In this document: piece after piece, positions 1 through 7,257 of the stretch
Position numbering within the stretch: position 1 is the stretch's first letter
How the letters are laid out: each line of letters opens with the position of its first letter
DNA from: an uncultured Leucobacter sp.
GTDB taxonomy: Bacteria > Actinomycetota > Actinomycetes > Actinomycetales > Microbacteriaceae
DNA length: 9,860 bases
Direction: 5' to 3'
Assembly: GCA_945952575.1 (NCBI GenBank)
Contig: CAMFIY010000089.1
Coordinates: forward strand, 1-9,860
Made by a program: the position numbers and the translations under genes
The notes under the pieces: model-generated
Databases searched by the model: none
What the model saw: only the letters and a program-made list of their open reading frames with translations
What the model was told of the DNA's origin: nothing

Positions 1-1
1 G

Positions 2-82
2 CCCGTGCCCTCTGACCAGCACGGGTGGGGTGCGGACGGTGCCTTGCGGGTATGCGAGAGCAACTGCACACCACCCCGCTGA
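2..82 (+). CDS. Possible 3' end of an upstream gene (partial)
   Basis: The reading frame starting at base 2 is open from the window edge to a TGA at 80-82 and has mostly G/C third positions up to about base 50. It would overlap the start of the ATPase gene by about 30 bases, as is common in such operons. In related conjugation operons an SCO6880-like membrane-associated protein often lies just upstream, but too few residues are visible here to identify the product. Frame 1 ends at a TGA at 13-15 and is an alternative end for the upstream gene. Confidence 0.22.
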   Translation, partial: PVPSDQHGWGADGALRVCESNCTPPR

Positions 83-1533
83 TCCGTCCCGCCCGAGAGC
101 TGCGCCGTGACCGGCGCCTCCGGGAGCAGGCCGCGAAAGCGATGCAGGACGCGGACCTCGCCGCACGGAGAGCCGACGCGCGCGCAAGGCTGGAGGAAGG
201 CCGCGCAGAGGCCCGTTCCCTCGACCTGTTGCCCCGCACCGGCGACCCGGGGCCGACCGCGTTGCGACAGTACCGGCAGCTGAGAATCGCGCAGCATCAG
301 GACACCTCCGCGAACCTGCAGGGCGGCTACCCTTTCCTCGCCGAAGGTGGCCTCGGCGCGAACGGGATCTTCATCGGGCAGGATCTTTACTCCGGGTCAG
401 CGTTCACCTACGACCCGTGGGAACTGTACGCCCGCGGGATCATCAGCGCCCCCAACATCGTGGTTGCGGGGATCGTGGGCAGCGGCAAGTCCTCCCTCGC
501 GAAGAGCCTCTACACCCGGTCGATCGCGTACGGCAGGCGCGTGTATGTGCCCGGCGACCCGAAAGGCGAACATACCGAGGTGGCGCGGCTGGTCGGCGGG
601 CGCGCGATCGTGCTCGGCCACGGGGAGCGCGCCCGCCTGAACCCTTTGGATGCCGGATATCGGCCCGCGAGTCTCTCTGACGCGGAGTGGATGGGGCAGG
701 TCACCGCCCGCAGGCGGGCACTGCTCGGCGCGCTCGCAGAAACGATGCTCGCCCGTCCCCTATCCCCGGTCGAACACACCGCGATCGACGCCGCGCTGCG
801 GGCGGCCGTCGCCGAGTCCTCCGTGCCGATCCTGCCCCAGGTCGTCGACCGCATCCTCGACCCCGGCCCCGCTGCGGACGAGCGGCTCAAGGAGGACGGC
901 CGGATGGTCGGTCACGGCCTCCAGAGGCTGGTGCGCGGCGATCTCGCCGGACTGTTCGATGGCCCCTCGACCGAGGTGTTCGATCCGAACCTGCCGATGA
1001 TCTCCCTCGACCTGTCGCGGGTGAGCGAGAACGCCTCCCTCATGTCGGTGCTGATGACGTGCAGCAGCGCATGGATGGAAGCAGCGCTCCTCGACCCCGA
1101 CGGGGGAAGACGGCTCATCGTGTACGACGAGGCGTGGCGACTGCTGTCCTACCCGGCGCTGCTGCGCCGGATGGACAGTCATTGGCGGCTCGCCCGCGCA
1201 CTCGGCATCTCGAACATGCTGCTCTTCCACAAGGTCAGCGACTTGCACACCGTGGGCGATGCAGGCTCGGCGTTGCGGGCGCTCGCGGAATCTCTCTTGG
1301 CAAACGCTGAAACGCGAGTGATCTACCGGCAGGAAGCCGACCAGCTCGAAACGACGGGGCGGATGCTGGGGCTCACCGGCACCGAACGCTCCCTGCTCCC
1401 CGGTCTCGGCATCGGGCAGGCGCTGTGGAAGATCAAGGAGAGATCCTTTCTGGTTCAGGCGCAACTGCATCCTGATGAGTTGCGGGCCTTCCAGACAGAC
1501 ACCAGATTTTTGGGCGGACACGGCCGCGAATAG
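52..1533 (+). CDS. VirB4-like conjugative transfer ATPase
   Basis: Probable energising ATPase of the type IV secretion channel, expected at the cytoplasmic face of the membrane. The 493-residue product has an Arg/Glu-rich, helix-prone N-terminus (residues 1-65). It then has a P-loop GIVGSGKSS at about 140-148 (Lys146) and a Walker B LIVYDEA with Asp359-Glu360. Downstream motifs (FHKVSDL, ANAETRVIYRQ, LPGLGIGQALWKI) match the C-terminal motor domain of VirB4/TraC proteins. Classical VirB4 proteins are about 800 residues, and the long N-terminal domain is missing here. Actinobacterial systems often put that part in a separate upstream protein, which would lie outside the window. ATG at 52 is preferred because the family-like sequence begins there; GTG at 25 is possible, and neither has a good ribosome binding site. 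The stop is followed at once by the next gene's reading frame, so the two are probably co-transcribed. Confidence 0.85.
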   Translation: MREQLHTTPLIRPARELRRDRRLREQAAKAMQDADLAARRADARARLEEGRAEARSLDLLPRTGDPGPTALRQYRQLRIAQHQDTSANLQGGYPFLAEGGLGANGIFIGQDLYSGSAFTYDPWELYARGIISAPNIVVAGIVGSGKSSLAKSLYTRSIAYGRRVYVPGDPKGEHTEVARLVGGRAIVLGHGERARLNPLDAGYRPASLSDAEWMGQVTARRRALLGALAETMLARPLSPVEHTAIDAALRAAVAESSVPILPQVVDRILDPGPAADERLKEDGRMVGHGLQRLVRGDLAGLFDGPSTEVFDPNLPMISLDLSRVSENASLMSVLMTCSSAWMEAALLDPDGGRRLIVYDEAWRLLSYPALLRRMDSHWRLARALGISNMLLFHKVSDLHTVGDAGSALRALAESLLANAETRVIYRQEADQLETTGRMLGLTGTERSLLPGLGIGQALWKIKERSFLVQAQLHPDELRAFQTDTRFLGGHGRE

Positions 1534-1572
1534 GTGCGCGGCGGCGTGGTGGGGCGGGGGTGCCTGTGCGGT

Positions 1573-2184
1573 GTGAAACGAACTCGACGCTCCCACCCCC
1601 AGCCCCTCCCTCCTGCCGCGCGCACGACCGAACCGTCCCAGGTGCCAGTGCCGCCGGTACTGCCCGTGATCCGGGTCGTCGTGCGCAGCGACGACGACGT
1701 TGAGGTCAGCGTCGACGGGATCACACTCGTCTCCGGCCCGATCAGCCGATCCGCGCTCGGCGCCGTGGTGTCCTCCATCGTCGCCGAGCGCGCCGTGCCG
1801 GTGCGCGTCGAACTCACCGAGGCCGACGGCCGCCAGTTCGCAGACATCGTCGTGCCCGAGCCGCCGCGCAGCGCCTTCGCCCCGCCCGCAACCACCGCAC
1901 CGGCCGTGGCGTCCACGGCAGCACCCGCTCTGGTGCCGGTGACGCCGCCCCCGGCGGCGAGCCCGACGGGGATCACTCCGCCGCTGCTCTACCGGGTCGA
2001 GGGCAGCGGGTTCATCCCCGGTGAGGACGTCGCGGTCGCGATCATCGTCCGTGCCGCCTCCGCCGATCACCGGGGCGTCGCAAACGCGCTCGTCGATGCG
2101 CGCGAGCTCCCGGCCGAGACAGGCGGAGTGCTGCTGTTCGGGTATATCTCCGGCACGATCACCCGAGACGGGATCAGGCGATGA
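1573..2184 (+). CDS. Uncharacterised conjugation-operon protein between the VirB4-like and VirD4-like genes
   Basis: I do not recognise a named family. From GTG 1573 the product has 203 residues. A short basic N-terminus (VKRTRRS) and a Pro-rich stretch lead into a compact segment with beta-strand-like alternation (IRVVVRSDDDVEVSVDG, then VRVELTEADGRQFADIVV). A Pro/Ala linker follows (about residues 98-134), and then a second conserved-looking block (LLYRVEGSGFIPGEDVAVAI to LFGYISGTITRDG). There is no signal peptide or membrane segment, so the protein is probably cytoplasmic. Its stop overlaps the coupling-protein ATG (ATGA at 2181-2184), which suggests translational coupling and a role as an accessory of the ATPase/coupling-protein pair; that role is inference. 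GTG 1534 directly after the previous stop would add 13 residues, but GTG 1573 follows a G-rich stretch (1551-1560) that could serve as a weak Shine-Dalgarno. Confidence 0.7.
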   Translation: MKRTRRSHPQPLPPAARTTEPSQVPVPPVLPVIRVVVRSDDDVEVSVDGITLVSGPISRSALGAVVSSIVAERAVPVRVELTEADGRQFADIVVPEPPRSAFAPPATTAPAVASTAAPALVPVTPPPAASPTGITPPLLYRVEGSGFIPGEDVAVAIIVRAASADHRGVANALVDARELPAETGGVLLFGYISGTITRDGIRR

Positions 2185-3950
2185 GCGGCACCACACCCCG
2201 TCCGGTCAACGACCATCTCCTGAACCTTAGGATCGCGGCCCTCGGCGCAGGGGTCGTACTGGCGCTCATCCTGCGTGCGGCGGGCAGCGCGACCGCATGG
2301 CTGACCGGGCACCCCGAGCCGGAGGGTGGGATCGCCGCCGGCATCGGTGTGCTCGCAAACCCGTTCGATCCCGGCGCGCCTCTTGGCAGTGCGGGACTCA
2401 ACCCGTTCTTGTTCTGGCTGATCGCGCTGGTGTTCCTCGCCGTGGTCGCGGTGCCCGCGGTGTGGGGGTTCGTGAAGTTCAAGGGGCGCAAGCAGCGTCC
2501 GAACGTGCGCCGCATCGACGGGACGGCAACCGGGAGCGAGATCGCGGTGGTCGCCTCCCGCAAGCAGCTCCTGCGCCGTGCGCCGACCCTCCGCCCATCA
2601 CTCACAAAGGAGACAGCAATGCCTGAAGATGTGGGCTACTACCTCGGGCGTGCGCGCGGGCAAGAGATCTGGGCGACCGCGGAGGATTCGATGCTGCTGA
2701 TCGGGCCTCCGAGAAGCGGAAAAGGCTTGATGGTGGTCACCAATATGATCCTCGACGCACCAGGCGCGGTCATCACCACATCGACGAGGCCCGACAATCT
2801 CACCATTACGCTCGAGGCCCGCCGGAAGGTCGGCCCGGTCGCGGTGTTCGACCCGCAACGCCTCGCACCCGGCCTACCGGCGGGCATGCGCTGGTCCCCG
2901 GTGCGCGGCTGCGAGGATCCGCTGACGGCCATGATCCGCGCTGCGGGGTTCGCCGCCGCCTCCGGGTTCGGTGACGTCGAGGCCGGAGGCTTTTGGGAAG
3001 GGAAGACGCGGGCGGCGATCCAGGCGCTGCTGCACGCTGCCGCGATCGATGGGCGCGACGCCCGCGCCCTGTATCAGTGGGCGCTGTCGCCGACCGCGGC
3101 GATGGACGCGGTGCGCATCCTGCAGGGATCCACCCAAGCGGCAGACGGCTGGGCCGACTCACTCGAGTCGATGGTCACCTCAGACCCCCGCACCCGCGAC
3201 TCCATCTGGCAGGGCGTCGGCCTCGCCTTCCAATCCCTCGCCGACCCACGCGTCATGGAATCCGTGACACCTCCAGCCGGGCAGGAGTTCGACCCCGAAG
3301 ACTTCATCGCGAAACGCGGCACACTCTATCTGCTCGCCACCGGGTCCGGTGCGTCCTCCTCGGCGGCGCTCGTGGCGGCGTTCATCGAGGATCTCGTCGA
3401 GGTCGCCAGGCGCATGGCTGCGCGGTCTCCCGGCGCGCGGCTCGATCCGCCGATGCTCATGGCGCTCGATGAGATCGGGAACCTGGCGCCCTTGCCGAGC
3501 CTGCCGGTGCTCATGGCCGAGGGCGGCGGCACGGGGATCACTTGCTGCCCCGTGCTGCAATCCCTTGCCCAGGCCCGCGAGTCGTGGGGTGAGAACAATG
3601 CGCAAGCGATCTGGGATGCGAGCATCGTGAAGATCGTGCTCGGCGGCGGATCGAACGCGAAGGACCTCCAGGATCTGAGTGCCCTGTTCGGGGAGCGAGA
3701 CGAGAGCACCGACACGCTCGGAGCGGATCAGTACGGCGGCCATTCGGTGCAGCGGTCGATCCGCCGTGTTCCGATCCTGCCGCCGGATCTGCTGCGGTCG
3801 ATGCCGTTCGGCACCGGAGCGATCGTGCTGCGCGCGGCACGGCCGATCATCGCCGACCTGCGCCCCTGGACGACGCGGCCCGGCGCAAAGGAACTCCAGG
3901 AGAAACGTGCCGTGGTCGAGGCGACGATCCGTGCCGCGCACGTCCCGTGA
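2181..3950 (+). CDS. VirD4/TraG-type coupling protein (T4CP)
   Basis: Couples the relaxosome-bound DNA to the secretion channel and pumps it through by ATP hydrolysis. The 589-residue product has two hydrophobic segments, about residues 15-41 and 74-96, that would anchor it in the membrane with a roughly 30-residue loop outside. The cytoplasmic motor carries Walker A GPPRSGKG at 175-182 (Lys181) and Walker B LMALDEIGNL (Asp430-Glu431). It also has the motifs TTSTRPDNL (199-207), FDPQRLAPG and SPVRGCEDP, and the glutamine motif VLQSLAQARESWGE, all typical of actinobacterial VirD4/TraG proteins. Length is normal for the family and no disruption is seen. The ATG overlaps the preceding stop. A strong internal ribosome binding site precedes Met147 (see separate entry), which could yield a soluble form lacking both membrane segments. 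Confidence 0.93.
   Translation: MSGTTPRPVNDHLLNLRIAALGAGVVLALILRAAGSATAWLTGHPEPEGGIAAGIGVLANPFDPGAPLGSAGLNPFLFWLIALVFLAVVAVPAVWGFVKFKGRKQRPNVRRIDGTATGSEIAVVASRKQLLRRAPTLRPSLTKETAMPEDVGYYLGRARGQEIWATAEDSMLLIGPPRSGKGLMVVTNMILDAPGAVITTSTRPDNLTITLEARRKVGPVAVFDPQRLAPGLPAGMRWSPVRGCEDPLTAMIRAAGFAAASGFGDVEAGGFWEGKTRAAIQALLHAAAIDGRDARALYQWALSPTAAMDAVRILQGSTQAADGWADSLESMVTSDPRTRDSIWQGVGLAFQSLADPRVMESVTPPAGQEFDPEDFIAKRGTLYLLATGSGASSSAALVAAFIEDLVEVARRMAARSPGARLDPPMLMALDEIGNLAPLPSLPVLMAEGGGTGITCCPVLQSLAQARESWGENNAQAIWDASIVKIVLGGGSNAKDLQDLSALFGERDESTDTLGADQYGGHSVQRSIRRVPILPPDLLRSMPFGTGAIVLRAARPIIADLRPWTTRPGAKELQEKRAVVEATIRAAHVP
2606..2621 (+). promoter_or_regulatory. Internal Shine-Dalgarno and ATG inside the coupling-protein gene
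   Basis: AAAGGAGA at 2606-2613 lies five bases before an in-frame ATG at 2619 (codon 147). It is a better match to the 16S rRNA anti-Shine-Dalgarno than the site of any rightward ICE gene here. Initiation there would give a protein of about 443 residues beginning MPEDVGYYLG, with the whole motor domain but neither membrane helix. The purines also encode Lys-Glu, so coincidence is possible. Confidence 0.4.
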
Positions 3951-4029
3951 CCGTCGCGGTGTCGCAGCACCGGGGCCTTCCGGGTGAAGCGAGCAGGTCG
4001 TTCGCAGCACAACAGAAACGAGGGACATT

Positions 4030-4599
4030 GTGTCTATCAGGTATCAGGCTCGCGTAAAGGGCTTCATCGTCGGAGACGTGAAACTCCTCGATGACAAGAA
4101 CGGGAACCCATTCTTCACGGCGCGCGCAGGCCAGGAGCGGTTCGCGCGGCTCCCCGACGGCACCTTCAAGGAGCTCCGCAACGAATACTTCAAGGTGCTC
4201 CAGTTCGGCGACCAAGCGGCGGTGTCGAAGGAGACGTTCGTCCCCGGCAACTACTTCGTCGCGACTGGCGAGATCAAGGATCGGCCCTACACCAACAAAG
4301 AGGGTGTCGAGGTCATGGCACAGGACTTCATCGTCGAGCACATCGAGCTCGACCCCAATCGTCCTCAGCCGAAGAACTCGGGCCCCGGTGTCGCACCCGC
4401 GGTCGAGCAGTCCGCCACCGCGCAGGAACTGGATCAGGCACTGGAGGGCTCCAGCCCCGAAACCGGCGCGGTCGAGGCTGGCACTCCCCCAGCCGAGGCG
4501 CAGCAGGAACGAGCGCAGCGGCGCCTGCCGACCGTGTCCGGGAGCGGCCTGACCCGGCAGCAGGATCCCGTAGCCCCCAGCGCCCAGGTCCAGATGTGA
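4030..4599 (+). CDS. SSB-like OB-fold single-stranded DNA-binding protein
   Basis: Probable cytoplasmic protein that coats single-stranded DNA during conjugative transfer or replication. Of 189 residues, about 1-108 resemble an SSB OB-fold: opening strand MSIRYQARVKGFIVGDVKL, aromatic positions in NPFFTARAG and NEYFKVLQFGDQA, then GNYFVATGEIKDRPYTNKEG and the closing AQDFIVEHIEL. The rest (109-189) is a low-complexity Pro/Ala/Gln/Glu tail. It ends in PSAQVQM and lacks the acidic DDIPF-type tip with which housekeeping SSB recruits repair and replication proteins. GTG 4030 is chosen because GAGGG (4020-4024) sits five bases upstream. The gene is 79 bases after the coupling-protein stop. Fold assignment is by pattern; a dedicated conjugation function is inferred from context. 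Confidence 0.75.
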   Translation: MSIRYQARVKGFIVGDVKLLDDKNGNPFFTARAGQERFARLPDGTFKELRNEYFKVLQFGDQAAVSKETFVPGNYFVATGEIKDRPYTNKEGVEVMAQDFIVEHIELDPNRPQPKNSGPGVAPAVEQSATAQELDQALEGSSPETGAVEAGTPPAEAQQERAQRRLPTVSGSGLTRQQDPVAPSAQVQM

Positions 4600-4611
4600 C
4601 CCCCTGAACTG

Positions 4612-4655
4612 CTGGTGGCGGTCGGAATCCTCCCCACCCTCTCGGCCGCCACCAG
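4612..4655 (+). promoter_or_regulatory. Intercistronic hairpin before the DUF4913-like gene
   Basis: CTGGTGGCGGTCG at 4612-4624 pairs with CGGCCGCCACCAG at 4643-4655. The 13-bp stem contains one G-U pair and encloses an 18-base loop. It lies between the SSB-like stop and the next ribosome binding site. No U-tract follows, so it may be an attenuator or mRNA-stabilising structure more than a full intrinsic terminator. Confidence 0.45.
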
Positions 4656-4676
4656 CTCTCCCCTGCCCCGAGGAGC

Positions 4677-5279
4677 ATGATGATCGACACCGAACCGCAT
4701 TTCTCAGAGGCCAACGACGTCGCGCCTGACGATCCCGACCGGATGTGGGAGGACACAGACAGCGACGAGAGCGCAGAACCGGCAGTCGACGTGCCAGAGC
4801 CTCCCGCCCCGATCCGGTGGTCGCTGCTGAGCGCGGCCGAGGCCGAGATCGAGTGGTACGCGCTCAACGAGTGGACGCACTGGCTGCGGAAGCGGTACGG
4901 GCTTCCGACAGCGGTCGTGCCTCCGTTCTGGCACCGTCACGGCGAACTCGTCGAGGAGCTCTCCGCACTGCATCTGCACTACCTCGGGAGCTTCCACCAG
5001 GATCAGGACGGTTCTGGCCCGATGGGGTGGCACGCAGACTTCGATACCTGGCAGAAGCGGATGCGGGAATGGGTGACGATCACGGGCACCAAACTCGACC
5101 GCGACCGTGACACCCGGCAGACCGCTTGGCCCGGCGAGCCTCCCTCCCAGGAGCTTCACGAAGAGAAGATCGACGACCGAGAGGCCGACTTCTTCGCCTT
5201 TGTCGAAGCCGACCTCGAGCGCCGCCGCCAGCTCGCGACAACTCTTGACGAGATCTTCCCCCCGGAGCCAAGCGGGTAG
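4677..5279 (+). CDS. DUF4913-like protein
   Basis: Function unknown. The 200-residue product begins with an acidic, probably disordered segment (residues 1-45, rich in Asp, Glu and Pro). The conserved-looking core has EWYALNEWTHWLRKRYGL at about 58-75, then VVPPFWHRHGELVEELSALHLHYL, then GWHADFDTWQKRMREW. The pattern of tryptophans followed by a Pro-Pro-x-Trp-x-x-His element is what I associate with DUF4913 proteins of actinobacterial plasmids, ICEs and phages. The C-terminus is highly charged (EEKIDDREADFFAFVEADLERRR) and probably helical. AGGAG at 4671-4675 is one base from ATG 4677 but four from ATG 4680, so the second Met may be the true start. As the last rightward ICE gene next to the excision module it could be regulatory or DNA-associated, but that is a guess. 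Confidence 0.7.
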   Translation: MMIDTEPHFSEANDVAPDDPDRMWEDTDSDESAEPAVDVPEPPAPIRWSLLSAAEAEIEWYALNEWTHWLRKRYGLPTAVVPPFWHRHGELVEELSALHLHYLGSFHQDQDGSGPMGWHADFDTWQKRMREWVTITGTKLDRDRDTRQTAWPGEPPSQELHEEKIDDREADFFAFVEADLERRRQLATTLDEIFPPEPSG

Positions 5280-5366
5280 CACAAGGCCTTCAGAGTGCGG
5301 CGAATCGATCGCTCTCCTGTTCAGAGGTTCGTCAACGAGGAGCGGCAGAGTGAGGCACCACACGCA

Positions 5367-5402
5367 AATGAGCGACGGGCGGCTATCGTCCCATCGCTCA
5401 TT
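5367..5402. terminator. Bidirectional hairpin between convergent genes
   Basis: AATGAGCGA (5367-5375) and TCGCTCATT (5394-5402) form a perfect 9-bp stem. Three more G-C pairs continue inside it after one mismatch, leaving a 10-base loop. It lies between the rightward DUF4913-like gene, which stops at 5279, and the leftward excisionase, which stops at 5411, where a two-way terminator is expected. There is no strong U-tract on either strand, so efficiency is uncertain. Nothing else recognisable is seen in 5280-5410. Confidence 0.5.
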
Positions 5403-5410
5403 CGTGCCGT

Positions 5411-5617
5411 TCATCGTCTTGATGGAATCTCTACGAGCAGTGTCTCGTGAAGTTCGTTCAGATTGACTCGGATCAGCCGCCCAACCCGGTACCCTGGCAC
5501 GGTTCGATCTGCGATCCGGCGCCGGTTCGGTTGGATCGAGACGCCAAACTTCTGGGCGGCGACAGCAAGCGAGACGAGGGTTGGTTCTGCGTCCCCTGCG
5601 CGAGCATGAACAGGCAT
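5411..5617 (-). CDS. xis: Excisionase-like HTH protein
   Basis: Small DNA-binding protein expected to bend attachment-site DNA and bias the integrase toward excision. Its 68 residues contain one winged-helix/MerR-like unit: LVSLAVAAQKFGVS (first helices), then IQPNRRRIADRTVPGYRVG, then the wing LIRVNLNELHETLL. The last part, with a Gly-Tyr-Arg-Val-Gly turn and an Asn-Glu-Leu near the end, is typical of actinobacterial excisionase-family proteins. The recognition helix reads IQPNRRRI where relatives usually have a form like IQTIRRRI; a helix-breaking Pro there is unusual and may alter binding. Start is fixed by AAGGAG at about 5626-5631, read leftward, eight bases before the ATG. The gene is 27 bases downstream of the integrase stop and probably shares its transcript. 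Confidence 0.75.
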   Translation of the reverse strand: MPVHARAGDAEPTLVSLAVAAQKFGVSIQPNRRRIADRTVPGYRVGRLIRVNLNELHETLLVEIPSRR

Positions 5618-5644
5618 ATCGGTCTCCTTCTTGGTGAGGTGGTC

Positions 5645-6970
5645 TTATGTCATAGGCGGTCCTTCACTGTCCAAGGAGCTTTGATCCTTCTGTTTCTTCG
5701 CGTCGGCGAGCCGCGCCGCCACACGCTCGCTCATTCGTTGCGCCAGCTCTCGGTCGCGGGTCATCGTGGCGTGCTGATACCGGAGCACGACCCTCATATC
5801 GGAGTGGCCTCCGCGCCGCATCAGTTCGGCAAGCGTCGCACCTTCTTGAGCGAACATCGTCAGGCCAGTGTGTCGAAGATCATGGAAGCGAAAGCCCGGG
5901 GGCAAGCTTTCGACCGAGTCGCGACTCTCACCCCAGATGTATCCCCACCGCGTATTCGACAACGGCATGCCGCCCCGAATGCTCGTGGGAACCAGTGGCG
6001 CCTTCGCATCGGGTGCGACGTTGACCTCCAAATGGTTCCTGAGCCGGTCGAGCATGATACTTGGGATGCTGAGCGATCGTTTCCCCGCATCGCTTTTCAG
6101 GTTGGTGTAATCGCCGGTGTTCGCATTCAGTTGCCGCCTCACATGCAGGGTCGCGCTGCCATCGTCATGCCACTCAATATCGCGCCGCTGCCCGCCAAGG
6201 CATTCGCCGCGTCGCAGTTGGCACCAGGCAGCGAGGAGGATCATGATGCCGTAGAGCTCCGGCGTGGTCTCGTAGAGTGCTTCGACCTGTTCCGGACTCG
6301 CCACGTCCTCATTCGGGTCATGATCGGCATCGTGCCTCACGGGTTCCTGGCGAGGTATCGAGATGTTCGGTGCGGCAGGGATAACCCCATCTCTCGCGGC
6401 CTGCCGCAGGATCATCATGAGCACGATCAGTACCGGCCGCGTGATCCCGTTGAACTTCGACCTCGGATTCAGCGGCGAAGGAATCTGGTCCAGGCGATCT
6501 GTCATTACCCGAATCCGCGCCACGTCGATCTCGCGGACGGGGGTGGTCCCAAACTCCGGCACCAGGTAGCCCGTGACCTTGCCCTGGTAGGAGCGCACCG
6601 TGCCGGCCGCACGCTTCTTACCGCTTCGGTTTGGCTGGGTGCGAATCAACTCCATCCATCGTTCCGAGTATTCGGTGAAGCTGATCGACCTCGCGTGCTC
6701 GGCCTCGGCTTCGGCTCGGCGGCGGGCGGCAACGACAGCGGACGGTTCCCACAGGCCGCGAGCGATCTTCGTGTGAACGCTGGCGAGCCAGGTCCGAGCG
6801 TCGGACTTGGTCTGGAAGGTCAGCGGCTTGTCGTCGTCCGTGCGAGCGGTGTACATCTCGCCGTCCGGTGCCGGGTAGCGGGCCTGCCAACGACCCGATG
6901 GCAGCTTCCGAAGGCTTCCCCATCCCTCACGCTTAGATGCTGCGTTCGCCTTCTTCGTGGTCGTGGTCAT
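5645..6970 (-). CDS. int: Tyrosine-recombinase integrase
   Basis: Catalyses site-specific integration and excision of the ICE. The 441-residue protein is full length for actinobacterial phage/ICE integrases. The N-terminal arm-binding domain (about 15-75) contains GSLRKLPSGRWQARYPAPDG and a TFQTKSDARTWL segment. A core-binding SAM-like domain (about 95-205) follows. The catalytic domain carries Arg253 (QLRRGE), Lys292 (NLKSDAGKR), His363-x-x-Arg366 (FHDLRHTG), His389 (RRGGHSD) and the nucleophile Tyr398 (LRYQHAT), so the active site looks complete. The ATG at 6968-6970 has a GGAGGG site just upstream. A putative arm site (GTGCCCT) overlaps that site, so integrase binding could repress its own gene. 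It lies upstream of the excisionase and is transcribed into the element, with its 5' end facing the inferred attachment junction. Confidence 0.95.
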   Translation of the reverse strand: MTTTTKKANAASKREGWGSLRKLPSGRWQARYPAPDGEMYTARTDDDKPLTFQTKSDARTWLASVHTKIARGLWEPSAVVAARRRAEAEAEHARSISFTEYSERWMELIRTQPNRSGKKRAAGTVRSYQGKVTGYLVPEFGTTPVREIDVARIRVMTDRLDQIPSPLNPRSKFNGITRPVLIVLMMILRQAARDGVIPAAPNISIPRQEPVRHDADHDPNEDVASPEQVEALYETTPELYGIMILLAAWCQLRRGECLGGQRRDIEWHDDGSATLHVRRQLNANTGDYTNLKSDAGKRSLSIPSIMLDRLRNHLEVNVAPDAKAPLVPTSIRGGMPLSNTRWGYIWGESRDSVESLPPGFRFHDLRHTGLTMFAQEGATLAELMRRGGHSDMRVVLRYQHATMTRDRELAQRMSERVAARLADAKKQKDQSSLDSEGPPMT

Positions 6971-7011
6971 CGTGCCCTCCAGAGGTCTCGAGCGGACTCA
7001 CGCGGACGGTC

Positions 7012-7198
7012 GTGCCACTCCGTGCCATTGGGGGCAAGGAGTGGAGCAAAAGAGTATCTGAGCTGGGCTTTTTCGCTATCTACGCGGCGCCGTGTGGCAC
7101 GTTGTGGCACGAGGTCGGTGGCATGCCAGAGCCGGATTTCGGTCGGCGGGCCACCCCGCTCTCGCTGTTCAGGCGCCGGCGTGCCACCACCGTGCCAC
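7012..7198. repeat. Paired GTGCCAC heptamers, candidate integrase arm-type sites
   Basis: Three tandem pairs are seen. Pair A is GTGCCAC 7012-7018 and GTGCCAT 7022-7028, with 10-base spacing. Pair B is inverted, GTGGCAC 7094-7100 and 7104-7110, also 10. Pair C is GTGCCAC 7181-7187 and 7192-7198, with 11-base spacing. Looser copies are GTGGCAT 7118-7124 and GTGCCCT 6972-6978. The 12-mer CGTGCCACTCCG occurs at both 7011-7022 and 7191-7202. Spacing of one helical turn places adjacent copies on one DNA face, as in arm-type sites of lambda/L5-like integrases. Binding by this integrase is inference. Confidence 0.6.
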
Positions 7199-7257
7199 TC
7201 CGAAAGTCTGTTGTCGTCCATTTCCGGCCTCCTCTGTTCATTGGAAGTCGGCACGAA

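Noticed and set aside
760..2196. Long leftward open frame of 478 codons
   Set aside because: Antisense to the ATPase and accessory genes, Arg/His-rich and featureless. It arises from the GC-rich third positions of the opposite strand.
3951..4029. Possible promoter or terminator in the gap before the SSB-like gene
   Set aside because: Only the GAGGG ribosome binding site stands out; no convincing hairpin or -35/-10 pair was found.
7012..7198. CRISPR array
   Set aside because: The repeated units are only 7-12 bases, occur in both orientations and have 3-4 base gaps, without uniform spacers.
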